Source: a bacterium (GTDB lineage Bacteria > Bacillota > Clostridia > Oscillospirales > Oscillospiraceae). From it: a DNA stretch of 19,624 bases. The position numbers and the translations under genes were made by a program. This document shows, one piece after another, positions 1-6,715 of this stretch (the stretch's first letter is position 1; every line of letters starts with the position of its first letter). The stretch is from contig SFVC01000038.1 of NCBI GenBank assembly GCA_004560375.1, forward strand, positions 1 through 19,624, written 5' to 3'. The notes under the pieces were generated by a model, which saw only the letters and a list, made by a program, of their open reading frames with translations, made no database searches and was not told where the DNA came from.

Positions 1-330
1 ATCCACAACTGGATTCCTGAAAGCTGGATTACGGCTGTTCTTGGGAGCCGCAACCCTCTGGGCGTTGTGCTGGCTACGATGATCGGGGTGCCGATGTATG
101 CTGATATTTTCGGTACTATCCCTGTGGCGGAGGCTTTGCTTGGCAAAGGCGCGTTACTCGGAACGGTTCTTGCTTTTATGATGGCGGTCACAACTTTGAG
201 TTTGCCGTCGCTTATCATGCTCCGCAAAGCGGTCAAACCAAAGCTGTTGGGCCTGTTTATCGGGATATGTATCATCGGCATTATCTTGGTCGGTTACTTG
301 TTCAATGTAATTCAGCCTATATTAATTTAA
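1..330 (+). CDS. DUF318/ArsP_1-type permease, C-terminal part (partial)
   Basis: The reading frame is open from base 1 to a TAA at 328-330, so the gene starts upstream of the window. About 109 C-terminal residues are visible. They contain three hydrophobic segments, a Gly/Pro-rich one with GVPMYADIFG, one around LSLPSLIMLRK and a last one near the C-terminus. The GVPMYAD and SLPSL motifs are what I associate with the YraQ/DUF318 (ArsP_1) permease family, integral membrane proteins linked in some bacteria to organoarsenical or metalloid export. The next gene, 18 bases downstream, is a thioredoxin-fold Cys protein, a pairing common for this family, and the two are probably co-transcribed. The substrate cannot be told from this fragment. 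The bases look less GC-rich than most of the window. Confidence 0.75.
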   Translation: MHNWIPESWITAVLGSRNPLGVVLATMIGVPMYADIFGTIPVAEALLGKGALLGTVLAFMMAVTTLSLPSLIMLRKAVKPKLLGLFIGICIIGIILVGYLFNVIQPILI

Positions 331-334
331 GTTC

Positions 335-340
335 GGGAGG
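335..340 (+). promoter_or_regulatory. Ribosome binding site of the thioredoxin-fold gene
   Basis: GGGAGG lies eight bases before the ATG at 349 in the short gap after the permease stop. No promoter is visible in this gap, which supports co-transcription with the permease. Confidence 0.6.
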
Positions 341-348
341 GAATCATC

Positions 349-693
349 ATGGGACTGTTCAAGAAGAAAAAGGGAGAAAGCAAATCCTGTTGCTGTGGCG
401 GAACCTGCACCCCGGAAAGCATGGCCGAAGCTGAAGCATCAAAAGCCGCCGCCGGTGTCAAAGTCCTGGGAACCGGCTGTGCAAAGTGCAACGCTTTGGA
501 GACGGCCACCCGTGAGGCGCTGGTAGAACTGGGGATGGACGCCACGATCGACCATGTAACGGATTTCTCGCAAATTGCCGCCTACGGCGTAATGACTACC
601 CCGGCCCTGGTCGTGGATGGGAAAGTGGTGTCTTATGGGAAGGTGCTGAAAAAGGACGAAGCCAAAGCCTTGATTCAAAAGGTGCGGGGATAA
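349..693 (+). CDS. Thioredoxin-fold redox-active disulfide protein, Cys-rich N-terminus
   Basis: This 114-residue protein is a small thioredoxin/glutaredoxin-like protein of the 'redox-active disulfide protein 2' (MTH895/TM0996-like) type. The fold is shown by a CxxC in GTGCAKCNAL (Cys44, Cys47) after the first strand and by a TTPALVVDGK segment with the expected cis-proline. The N-terminus is unusual: four lysines, then CCCGGTC (Cys14-16 and Cys20), which could bind metal or carry electrons. There is no signal peptide, so it should be cytoplasmic. It follows the permease by 18 bases and has its own good ribosome binding site. Known relatives sit next to DUF318 permeases. A role in metal or arsenic redox handling is inferred from that association only. 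Confidence 0.85.
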   Translation: MGLFKKKKGESKSCCCGGTCTPESMAEAEASKAAAGVKVLGTGCAKCNALETATREALVELGMDATIDHVTDFSQIAAYGVMTTPALVVDGKVVSYGKVLKKDEAKALIQKVRG

Positions 694-714
694 AGCTATC
701 GGGACGCAAAACAG

Positions 715-743
715 TTGACTTTTCTTCCGCCTGGTGGTAAGAT
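715..743 (+). promoter_or_regulatory. Sigma-A promoter ahead of the structured leader
   Basis: TTGACT (715-720) and TAAGAT (738-743) are separated by exactly 17 bases, close to the consensus. Transcription would begin near 750, about 210 bases before the B3/4 gene, leaving a long leader. Confidence 0.7.
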
Positions 744-749
744 ACATAA

Positions 750-846
750 AAATGAATGGGGAACTCTTTGCCGCCGGGTAAAGGGGGAGACGCCAGACCT
801 TCTATCGTTAGGCCGCAGAAGATAGAGGGGCTGGCGTTCTATTTTG
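750..846 (+). ncRNA. Structured leader segment or small RNA ending in a terminator-like hairpin
   Basis: Just after the predicted start site, 766-772 (CTTTGCC) pairs with 777-783 through one G-T pair. A second stem follows, 791-806 against 821-836, 16 pairs with one mismatch and one wobble, and then TTCTATTTT. Promoter, short structured RNA and terminator-like hairpin together fit either an attenuated leader of the downstream gene or a free-standing small RNA of about 95 bases. I do not recognise a known riboswitch class in it. Confidence 0.4.
791..845 (+). terminator. Terminator-like hairpin in the leader (possible attenuator)
   Basis: The stem 791-806/821-836 begins CGCCAG...CTGGCG and has a 14-base loop. 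It is followed by a T-rich but interrupted tail (TTCTATTTT). It lies between the promoter at 715-743 and the gene at 961, so it could control read-through. Confidence 0.5.
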
Positions 847-865
847 GGAGAGAGGAGGGAGGGGG

Positions 866-934
866 CGATTGTGGTAAGGCGGGCATAAGGACGCAGGTGT
901 GCACAATCGGAACCGGCCTGTTCCGGGAACCGAT
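866..934 (+). promoter_or_regulatory. Two mutually exclusive pairings upstream of the B3/4 gene
   Basis: CGATTGTG (866-873) is perfectly complementary to CACAATCG (902-909). A second hairpin, ATCGG (906-910) with CCGAT (930-934) and an inner CCGG/CCGG stem, shares bases 906-909 with the first, so both cannot form at once. Switching between alternative structures in a leader is typical of regulation, but here it is only an observation of complementarity. Confidence 0.35.
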
Positions 935-960
935 GCAGAATATGTTAGGAGGATTCGCTC

Positions 961-1689
961 ATGAAGAAATTTGTTGCCGACCCCTCATTCTGGGAACTGT
1001 TTCCCAGCGCCGCCATCGGCGTGCTGGCGGTGAAGGATATTGACGAGGCCACCCAGCTCGGGCCGGAGCAGGCCGCGGAGGTGGCAGTTCTGCTCAAAAA
1101 TGCCAACACTGCCGCGCTGAGCCATTTGGAGGAGGGCGTGGCGCTGTCCCAGAACCGGCCGGTGGCGATATGGCGGGAGGCATATCAGAAGTTTCCCACC
1201 AAAAAGGGAGCCCGCTGCTCCATCGAGGCGCTGCTGAAGCGGGTGTCCAAGGGGGAGCCGGTGGGAACCATCGCTCCCACGGTGGATATCACCAACGCCA
1301 TCTCTCTGAAGTATGCCCTGCCCATCGGGGCGGAGGACGTGGACGCCTTCGAGGGCGACCTCCATTTGGGCGTGATGGCGGGCGGCGAGGACTTTGTGCC
1401 TATCGGCGCGGAGGAGCCCGATCCCCCCAGACCGGGCGAGCTGGCCTATTATGACGCCGCCGGGGTGGTGTGCCGCTGCTGGAACTGGCGGGATGGCAAG
1501 CGCACTGCGGTGAAGGACGCCACAACCGCCGAATTCATCGCCATGGAGTGCGTCGATCCGGAGCGGATGGAGGCCTTGAAGGCCGCGCTGGACGAGCTGG
1601 CCGGACTGCTGGAGCGTTATACAGGGGCCAAGGTGGTGTCCAAAGGTGTGGTGGACAACGCCAATCGGGAAATGATGATCCAGGGGTGA
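961..1689 (+). CDS. B3/B4 tRNA-binding-domain protein
   Basis: This 242-residue cytoplasmic protein resembles the stand-alone B3/4 proteins, which share a fold with the editing region of the phenylalanyl-tRNA synthetase beta chain. Family-like features are the N-terminal LFPSAAIGVLAV segment, the RPVAIWREAYQKF stretch, and the PTVDITNAISLKYALPIGAED block followed by LGVMAGGEDFVPIG. The last part, with TTAEFIAMECVDPERM, matches the end of such proteins. AGGAGG at 947-952, eight bases before the ATG, fixes the start. Proteins of this class are thought to bind or edit mischarged tRNA or free amino-acid adducts, but the substrate of this one is unknown. It is transcribed alone behind a long structured leader. 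Confidence 0.8.
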   Translation: MKKFVADPSFWELFPSAAIGVLAVKDIDEATQLGPEQAAEVAVLLKNANTAALSHLEEGVALSQNRPVAIWREAYQKFPTKKGARCSIEALLKRVSKGEPVGTIAPTVDITNAISLKYALPIGAEDVDAFEGDLHLGVMAGGEDFVPIGAEEPDPPRPGELAYYDAAGVVCRCWNWRDGKRTAVKDATTAEFIAMECVDPERMEALKAALDELAGLLERYTGAKVVSKGVVDNANREMMIQG

Positions 1690-1734
1690 ACCGCGGCAAG
1701 ATGTCCTTTCAGTGCGTTAATCCCAAAAATGATA

Positions 1735-1763
1735 TTTACAACCGGCCAAAATTGTGGTAATAT
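1735..1763 (+). promoter_or_regulatory. Sigma-A promoter of the CofE-like gene
   Basis: TTTACA (1735-1740), a 17-base spacer and TAATAT (1758-1763) give a near-consensus promoter. The TG upstream of the -10 (GTGG before TAATAT) is close to an extended -10. Confidence 0.75.
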
Positions 1764-1784
1764 GTAAAGTTGTTGGAGTTTTTT

Positions 1785-1806
1785 TAGCCAACGATTAGCC
1801 AACGAT
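1785..1806 (+). repeat. Two head-to-tail 11-bp repeats TAGCCAACGAT
   Basis: TAGCCAACGAT occurs at 1785-1795 and again at 1796-1806 with no gap. It lies just after the predicted transcription start and before the ribosome binding site. GTTGG at 1772-1776 could pair with the CCAAC in either copy, so it may act as an operator or as alternative RNA hairpins. Confidence 0.7.
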
Positions 1807-1829
1807 ATGAAAATGAGGAGTGTTCCTGT

Positions 1830-3023
1830 ATGAGCCGTATGGTCGGTACCGTGTCCCGGGGCATCCGCACCCCCATTATCCGCAGTGGGGACGATCTGGT
1901 GGAGATCGTAACCGCGTCCCTGCTGGAGGCCGCCGCCGAGGATGGCTTTGCCCTCCGCGATCGGGACATTGTGGCCATGACCGAGGCCATCGTGGCCCGG
2001 GCCCAGGGCAACTACGCCACCGTGGATCAAATCGCCGCCGATGTCCGGGCCAAGCTGGGCGGGGGGACGGTGGGCGTGATTTTTCCCATCCTCAGCCGCA
2101 ACCGGTTTGCCATCTGTCTGCGGGGCATCGCCAAGGGGGCCCAAAAGATCGTCCTCATGCTCAGCTACCCCTCCGACGAGGTGGGCAACCACCTCATCAG
2201 CCTGGACGCCATGGACGAGAAGGGGATCGATCCCTATAAGGATGTGCTCACCCTGGAGAAATACCGGGAGCTGTTCGGCTATGAGACGCACCCCTTCACC
2301 GGGGTGGACTATGTGGCCTATTACCAGGAGCTCATCGAGAGTTGCGGGGCGGAGGTGGAGATCATCTTTGCCAACGATTGCCGGGACATCCTGCACTACA
2401 CCAGAAACGTGCTGTGCTGCGACATTCACACCCGGCAGCGCACCAAGCGGCTGCTGAGGGCCGCCGGCGCGGAAAAGGTGCTGGGCCTGGACGAGATCCT
2501 GAACGCCCCGGTTCGTGGCAGCGGGTATAACGAGCACTACGGCCTGCTGGGCTCCAACAAGTCCACCGAGGAACAGGTGAAGCTGTTCCCCCGGGACTGC
2601 CAGGGGCTGGTGGAGGCCATCCAGAGGAAGCTGCTGGAGAAAACCGGCAAGCACATCGAGGTCATGGTCTATGGCGACGGCGCGTTCAAGGATCCGGTGG
2701 GCAAGATCTGGGAGCTGGCGGATCCGGTGGTTTCCCCGGCCTATACCGCCGGCCTGGAGGGCACGCCCAACGAGCTCAAGCTGAAATACCTGGCCGACAA
2801 CGACTTCGCCCACCTGTCCGGCGAGGCGCTGAAGGAGGCCATCAAGGATCGCATCCACAAGAAGGACGGGGATCTGGTGGGACAGATGGTGTCGGAGGGC
2901 ACCACCCCCCGCCGCCTCACCGACCTCATTGGTTCCCTGTGCGATCTGACCTCCGGATCCGGCGACAAGGGTACCCCGGTGGTCTTGATCCAGGGATACT
3001 TCGACAACTACACCACAGAGTAA
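1830..3023 (+). CDS. CofE-family F420-0:gamma-glutamyl ligase-like protein
   Basis: The 397-residue product resembles the Firmicutes branch of the coenzyme F420-0:L-glutamate ligase family (F420_ligase domain). Characterised CofE adds glutamates to F420 in archaea and actinobacteria using GTP. Family-like blocks are RGIRTPII at the N-terminus, LRDRDIVAMTEAIVARAQGNY, GVIFPILSRNRFAICLRGIAKGA (split here between 77 and 99) and the C-terminal VMVYGDGAFKDPVGKIWELAD. It is longer than archaeal CofE (about 250 residues). GAGGAG at 1815-1820 supports the ATG at 1830. No F420 synthesis gene is nearby and this lineage is not known to make F420, so the true acceptor is probably different. The gene is monocistronic, with its own promoter and terminator. 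Confidence 0.8.
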   Translation: MSRMVGTVSRGIRTPIIRSGDDLVEIVTASLLEAAAEDGFALRDRDIVAMTEAIVARAQGNYATVDQIAADVRAKLGGGTVGVIFPILSRNRFAICLRGIAKGAQKIVLMLSYPSDEVGNHLISLDAMDEKGIDPYKDVLTLEKYRELFGYETHPFTGVDYVAYYQELIESCGAEVEIIFANDCRDILHYTRNVLCCDIHTRQRTKRLLRAAGAEKVLGLDEILNAPVRGSGYNEHYGLLGSNKSTEEQVKLFPRDCQGLVEAIQRKLLEKTGKHIEVMVYGDGAFKDPVGKIWELADPVVSPAYTAGLEGTPNELKLKYLADNDFAHLSGEALKEAIKDRIHKKDGDLVGQMVSEGTTPRRLTDLIGSLCDLTSGSGDKGTPVVLIQGYFDNYTTE

Positions 3024-3040
3024 ACCCAGTCTGCACAGAC

Positions 3041-3080
3041 AAGGCCCTTGCCGGAAAGCACACCGGTAAGGGCCTTTCTC
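3041..3080 (+). terminator. Terminator of the CofE-like gene
   Basis: A 14-bp stem, 3041-3054 (AAGGCCCTTGCCGG) with 3063-3076 (CCGGTAAGGGCCTT) and one G-T pair, closes an eight-base loop. It starts 17 bases after the stop codon. The tail, TCTCTGATCCTT, is only moderately T-rich. Confidence 0.75.
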
Positions 3081-3098
3081 TGATCCTTATCAGAGAAA
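3075..3098 (+). other. Perfect 10-bp hairpin overlapping the terminator
   Basis: TTTCTCTGAT (3075-3084) and ATCAGAGAAA (3089-3098) are perfect complements with a CCTT loop. The stem shares its first two bases with the preceding terminator stem. It may add to termination or be part of the leader of the next gene. Confidence 0.5.
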
Positions 3099-3191
3099 CC
3101 GAGCGATAAAGCCCACGTGGACAAGCGTCCTTTTGCCGCTGCCGGGAAAAGAATGGGGTATCCAGACAAGCGCAGCAGGAGGAGGAATTCC

Positions 3192-4466
3192 GTGGAACTG
3201 TATGTTGTAAAAAATGGCGACACCGTCTATCAGATTGCCCGCCGGTATTCCGTGCCGGTGGATGATATCATCTTTGCCAATCAGCTGCAAGCCCCCGACG
3301 TGCTGTCGGTGGGGCAGGCGCTGATCATCCCGAACCGGGAGACCCGCCGGACGGTAAGCCGGGGGGACACCCTGTACGCCATCGCCCGTCGATACGGGGT
3401 CAGCCTTGCCCGCCTCATGGCGGCCAATCCGCAGATCACGGATCCTAACCGTATCTACCCCGGGCAGACGGTGATCATCCCGGCCGATGGACAGCCGATG
3501 CGGGAGATCATCGTCAACGGCTATGTGACCGACGCCGCGGACGGCACGCTGAACGCCACGCTGCCCTATCTGACCTTCCTGTCTCCCTTTTCCTACCGCG
3601 CTGATCTGTCAGGGAACCTGACGCCCACCTTTCACCTGAATCTTGCGCTGGCCGGCGGGCACCGCACGGCAAACCTCCTGACCCTCACAAATCTGAAGGA
3701 GGCGGGGGGATTCTCCAGCCAGATCGCCCACGTCATCCTCACCGATCAGACCGTGCAGGACAATTTTTTGAACAACGTGGAGGCACTGCTGGGGCAGGGC
3801 GGCTGGTATGGCGTGAATGTGGACTTTGAGTATGTCTATCAGTTTGACCGGGAGAGCTACAACCAATTCCTGCGCCGCCTGACGGAGCGGATGCACCATC
3901 TGGGTTACATTGTAGTGACCGCCCTGGCCCCCAAGCTGTCCGAGGCCCAGCAGGGGCTTTTGTACTCAGCCCATGACTATGCCGCTCACGGCCGGACGGT
4001 GGACTACGTTGTGCTCATGACCTATGAGTGGGGTTATACCTACGGGCCGGCCATGGCGGTGGCCCCCCTCAACATGGTGCGCCGGGTGCTGGACTACGCC
4101 ACCCAGGTCATACCGGCGGAGCGCATCCTCATGGGCGTGCCCAACTATGGCTACGACTGGACGCTGCCCTTTGTGCAGGGTTCGGCGGCGCGCTCCCTCA
4201 CCAACGTTGAGGCGGTCACGCTGGCCGGCCGGATGGGGGCGGGGATCCTGTATGATCAGGCCACCCAGGCCCCCTTTTTCCATTACTACGACGGGGATGG
4301 CAGGCAGCACGAGGTGTGGTTTGAGGACGCCCGCAGCCTCCGGGCCAAATACGCCCTGGTGGACGAATACGGCCTTGCCGGCGTCAGCTTCTGGAACCTG
4401 AACCACCTGTTCCGCACCAATTTCCTGGTGCTGGAGTCCATGTTTCAGGTGGAAAAAGTGCTGTGA
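3192..4466 (+). CDS. LysM-LysM-GH18 enzyme, SleL/YaaH-like spore cortex hydrolase
   Basis: The 424-residue protein has two LysM peptidoglycan-binding repeats (about residues 3-47 and 53-97, each ending in LIIPN or VIIPA) followed by a glycoside hydrolase family 18 domain (about 106-424). The catalytic region reads YGVNVDFEYV with Glu213 as the expected acid/base, and ALAPK, VLMTYEWG and FWNL motifs of the family follow. Order and length match SleL/YaaH, the N-acetylglucosaminidase that cuts spore cortex muropeptides during germination. I chose GTG at 3192, with AGGAGGAGG six bases upstream, so that the first LysM begins at once. The upstream in-frame ATG at 3117 adds 25 basic residues and has no ribosome binding site. 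There is no signal peptide, as in spore-coat delivered relatives. Confidence 0.85.
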   Translation: MELYVVKNGDTVYQIARRYSVPVDDIIFANQLQAPDVLSVGQALIIPNRETRRTVSRGDTLYAIARRYGVSLARLMAANPQITDPNRIYPGQTVIIPADGQPMREIIVNGYVTDAADGTLNATLPYLTFLSPFSYRADLSGNLTPTFHLNLALAGGHRTANLLTLTNLKEAGGFSSQIAHVILTDQTVQDNFLNNVEALLGQGGWYGVNVDFEYVYQFDRESYNQFLRRLTERMHHLGYIVVTALAPKLSEAQQGLLYSAHDYAAHGRTVDYVVLMTYEWGYTYGPAMAVAPLNMVRRVLDYATQVIPAERILMGVPNYGYDWTLPFVQGSAARSLTNVEAVTLAGRMGAGILYDQATQAPFFHYYDGDGRQHEVWFEDARSLRAKYALVDEYGLAGVSFWNLNHLFRTNFLVLESMFQVEKVL

Positions 4467-4481
4467 TGGGGAGTCAGCAAA

Positions 4482-4517
4482 ACGGGAGGGCCGGAGCAAA
4501 AGCTCCGGCCCTCCCGT
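4482..4517. terminator. Bidirectional terminator between convergent genes
   Basis: A perfect 16-bp stem (4482-4497 with 4502-4517) has an AAAA loop, the strongest hairpin in the first half of the window. The + tail is TCGTCTTG. On the - strand it is followed by TTTGCTGA. It lies between the GH18 gene and the convergent Lar-like gene and probably serves both. Confidence 0.8.
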
Positions 4518-4529
4518 TCGTCTTGTGGG

Positions 4530-4754
4530 TCACTCCCCGGGGCCAGGGGATATGACCTTTCTGAGGTTCCAGTTGAGCGCCGCCTTCCGGGCGGCGTCCT
4601 GGCGCTCGGCCTCGTTTCGATAGGCCAGCTCCGCCGTGTAGGCGCCGCAGTCCATACACTGGACATACAGGCACCAGCCGCCCTCCTCCAGGATGCTCCC
4701 CACTCCGCCGCAGCAGGGGCAGTCCGCCAGGTCGATCTCGTGAAAGTGATCCAT
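4530..4754 (-). CDS. Small Lar-like zinc-ribbon protein
   Basis: The 74-residue product has CPCCGG near the N-terminus and CMDCGA about 25 residues later, two CxxC pairs expected to hold one zinc. A C-terminal helix with AARKAALNWNLR follows. Two CxxC pairs plus an A..A...WN.R ending are the signature of the Lar (restriction alleviation) family, small proteins common in prophages. AGGAGG six bases before the ATG at 4754 fixes the start. A longer frame to 4799 would run into the -10 promoter element. No phage or restriction gene is near. The actual function in Clostridia is not known, and it could be another small zinc ribbon. Confidence 0.7.
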   Translation of the reverse strand: MDHFHEIDLADCPCCGGVGSILEEGGWCLYVQCMDCGAYTAELAYRNEAERQDAARKAALNWNLRKVISPGPGE

Positions 4755-4789
4755 AGTCCGCCTCCTGTGATTTGCTGTTTGCTTGGTAT

Positions 4790-4818
4790 ATTGTACCACA
4801 GAAGAGAAAAGAGCACAA
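4790..4818 (-). promoter_or_regulatory. Promoter of the Lar-like gene
   Basis: On the - strand TTGTGC (4818-4813), a 17-base spacer and TACAAT (4795-4790) form a promoter with an extended TGG before the -10. It lies 36 bases upstream of the ATG at 4754. Confidence 0.6.
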
Positions 4819-4841
4819 CAGGATTTTGCCCTGGCCGGGCA

Positions 4842-5558
4842 TCAGAACAGATACTCGATATATGCCTGCTTCAACGCCGGAAGGTTGGCGCGGGACACCG
4901 GCACCCGCTGTCCGTTGGACAGCAGCACGTTGTCGGTGCTCAGGGCGGTGATGTGATCCAGATTGATGATATAGGCCCGGTGGGGGGAGAAGAAACGGGG
5001 GTCGATGGAGAGCCGCTCCATCAGGGAGATCAGTGTGTCTGAGGTAACCGCTTTGGATCCGTCGGCCAGGGTACAGACCCGCTCATGGTTAAAGCTCTCC
5101 ACCATCACGAGCTCCTGGAAAGGGATCCGCCGCAGGCAGCCTTTGACCTTTAGCAGAAGGGAGCGGTTTTCCGGCCGGGTCAGGTGCTGGGCGGCGGAGA
5201 GAAGCGTCCTGCTAAACTTCTCCTGCTCCACCGGCTTCACCAGATATCCACAGGCTTCCACATCGAAAGCGTCCAGAGCAAATTCCGGGGAGGAGGTCAG
5301 GAAGATGATCTCCGCCGCCCTGTGCCGGGCCCGGATGGCCCGGGCCAGTTCCAGCCCCTCCATCTGCGGCATGAGGATGTCCAGCAGACACAGGTCAAAG
5401 GCCCCCTCGGTATCCATATGCTCCAAAAGGTCGCAGGGAGAAGAAAAGGCTTCAATGGCCAGGGGAAACTCCGGATGCTTCTGGATAAAGTCCCCGGCCA
5501 GCTCCTGAACCCGGGCGGCGTCGTTGGGGTCGTCATCGCAGATGCATAGGTTCAGCAT
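4842..5558 (-). CDS. LytTR-family response regulator (AgrA-like)
   Basis: This 238-residue protein has an N-terminal receiver domain (about 1-120) with the acidic pocket CDDD (8-10), phosphoacceptor Asp60 in DLCLLDILMP, Thr88 and Lys108 in LVKP. A LytTR DNA-binding domain (about 138-238) follows, with FFSPHRAYIINLDHI and the VPVSR motif. Such regulators bind direct repeats upstream of target promoters when phosphorylated by a GHKL-type kinase. It lies 14 bases after the kinase stop. The stop codon TAA is part of the ribosome binding site TAAGGAGG, so the two are translationally coupled. Its partner kinase carries a premature stop, so its phosphorylation state in this strain is uncertain. The divergent membrane protein/radical SAM pair is a possible target. 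Confidence 0.9.
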   Translation of the reverse strand: MLNLCICDDDPNDAARVQELAGDFIQKHPEFPLAIEAFSSPCDLLEHMDTEGAFDLCLLDILMPQMEGLELARAIRARHRAAEIIFLTSSPEFALDAFDVEACGYLVKPVEQEKFSRTLLSAAQHLTRPENRSLLLKVKGCLRRIPFQELVMVESFNHERVCTLADGSKAVTSDTLISLMERLSIDPRFFSPHRAYIINLDHITALSTDNVLLSNGQRVPVSRANLPALKQAYIEYLF

Positions 5559-5572
5559 AGACCGCGTCCTCC

Positions 5573-6589
5573 TTACCGCAGAACCGACGGCTGGGCCAGA
5601 AGGCCATTCAGCGTGTGGGTGGGGATGGCAAACTCCGGCGCGCCCATGCTGCCGGGGGCCACCTCGTATTCATCAAAAACGATGACAAGGCGGCCGGTTT
5701 CGTCCACATAGAAATTTTGATCCTCGGCGATAGACTGGAAATAATCCGCCTCGTCCCAGATCCCGCCGGGGAGGAAGTAATCTCCTGTTCCGGCGTCTAT
5801 CTGCGCCTGCATCTGGGCCGTGATCTCCTGGTTGATGGGAGAGAGGTAGTCCGCGCCGCTCTGGAACAGATCGCCCAGGGACAGCACCCGCTCGGTTTGC
5901 TTGTCCAGGACGATATAGCGGTGAAAGTCCACGGAGCCGCCGGCGTTGAGGGTAGCGTCAAAGCGGAGGATGAACAGCGCCGCATCGTCCCGGGTGACCT
6001 GGTAGGTGATGTCCTCCGCCACATAGCCGTGATATTTCTGGGCGGCATAGTTCAAAAACAGCTCTTTCATCTCCTGAATTAGCGCCTCCTGCCGGGGGGC
6101 CAGCTCATCTACCGCCTGCTGGTCGCCGTCCAACACCGGTTCATCCACCGAGATCCCCGTGCCCCCCCAAAACCAGGAGTAGGAGCGCAGATCCACCACC
6201 TGGATGACCGGCCCCAGTATGGGGACGACCTCCAGGGCCCGGGCCAGAGAGGGCATACAGTTGAGGAGAAAGATCCCCAGGAGGATGCCTGCGTACACCG
6301 CCGGGATCCGGCGGACGGGGCGGGGCTCGGGGGAAGCGTCCAACAGCGCCACGCGGAGATCAAAAACACCGTCGGCATAGCCGCAATGGAATATGCCGTG
6401 GTATTTTTCCGCCACCGCCGCGATGCTGCGAAGGCCCTGGCCATGGCCTTCCCGCGGCGGGGTGATGGGGAACCCGTCGCGGTCAAATTCCACCGGGGCG
6501 GGACAGGAATTCTCCACGTGGAGGGTGAGCCGCCGGCGGTCGGTCAGGCTCAGCTCCAGTCTAATCCGGCGGGGCGCCCCTTCGGGCAT
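5573..6589 (-). CDS. Sensor kinase C-terminal fragment: partial GHKL ATPase, helix and DUF3298 domain
   Basis: This is the frame after the TAG, shown from its first ATG (338 residues). It begins inside the ATPase domain, after the N-box, so the catalytic domain would be incomplete if translation started here, and I see no good ribosome binding site. It contains the G-box GHGQG, a membrane helix with AGILLGIFLL and the DUF4163/DUF3298-like domain with the LDKQTERVLSLGDLF segment. In RsiV that domain faces outward and binds lysozyme, so here it would sit outside the cell attached to the C-terminus of the kinase. Treat it as part of the interrupted kinase rather than a separate gene. Confidence 0.6.
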   Translation of the reverse strand: MPEGAPRRIRLELSLTDRRRLTLHVENSCPAPVEFDRDGFPITPPREGHGQGLRSIAAVAEKYHGIFHCGYADGVFDLRVALLDASPEPRPVRRIPAVYAGILLGIFLLNCMPSLARALEVVPILGPVIQVVDLRSYSWFWGGTGISVDEPVLDGDQQAVDELAPRQEALIQEMKELFLNYAAQKYHGYVAEDITYQVTRDDAALFILRFDATLNAGGSVDFHRYIVLDKQTERVLSLGDLFQSGADYLSPINQEITAQMQAQIDAGTGDYFLPGGIWDEADYFQSIAEDQNFYVDETGRLVIVFDEYEVAPGSMGAPEFAIPTHTLNGLLAQPSVLR

Positions 6590-6715
6590 GGCCTGACAGG
6601 CGTGTACCGCGTTTTCCAGGGCGTTGGCCAGCGCGACGCACAGATCGGTCTCCTCAAAGGGAAACTCCTGGGGGAGGGAGACCTCCGCGTCCAGGACGCA
6701 CCCCGCCTCCTGCGC

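Noticed and set aside
701..710. GGGACGCAAA resembles part of the cyclic di-GMP (GEMM) riboswitch core.
   Set aside because: It lies upstream of the promoter at 715-743 and the rest of the aptamer is missing.
756..1043. 95-codon + frame in the leader before the B3/4 gene.
   Set aside because: It has no ribosome binding site, runs through two stems, and overlaps the start of the real gene in another frame.
1617..2858. 413-codon - strand frame opposite the CofE-like gene.
   Set aside because: It is an antisense shadow of a GC-rich gene, with His/Gly/Leu-rich composition and no family resemblance.
3117..3191. N-terminal extension of the GH18 enzyme from ATG 3117.
   Set aside because: No ribosome binding site, basic low-complexity residues, and AGGAGGAGG sits directly before the GTG at 3192.
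4827..4841. Small TGCCC/GGGCA hairpin after the response regulator.
   Set aside because: Only five pairs and no T-run on the - strand, so I do not call it a terminator.
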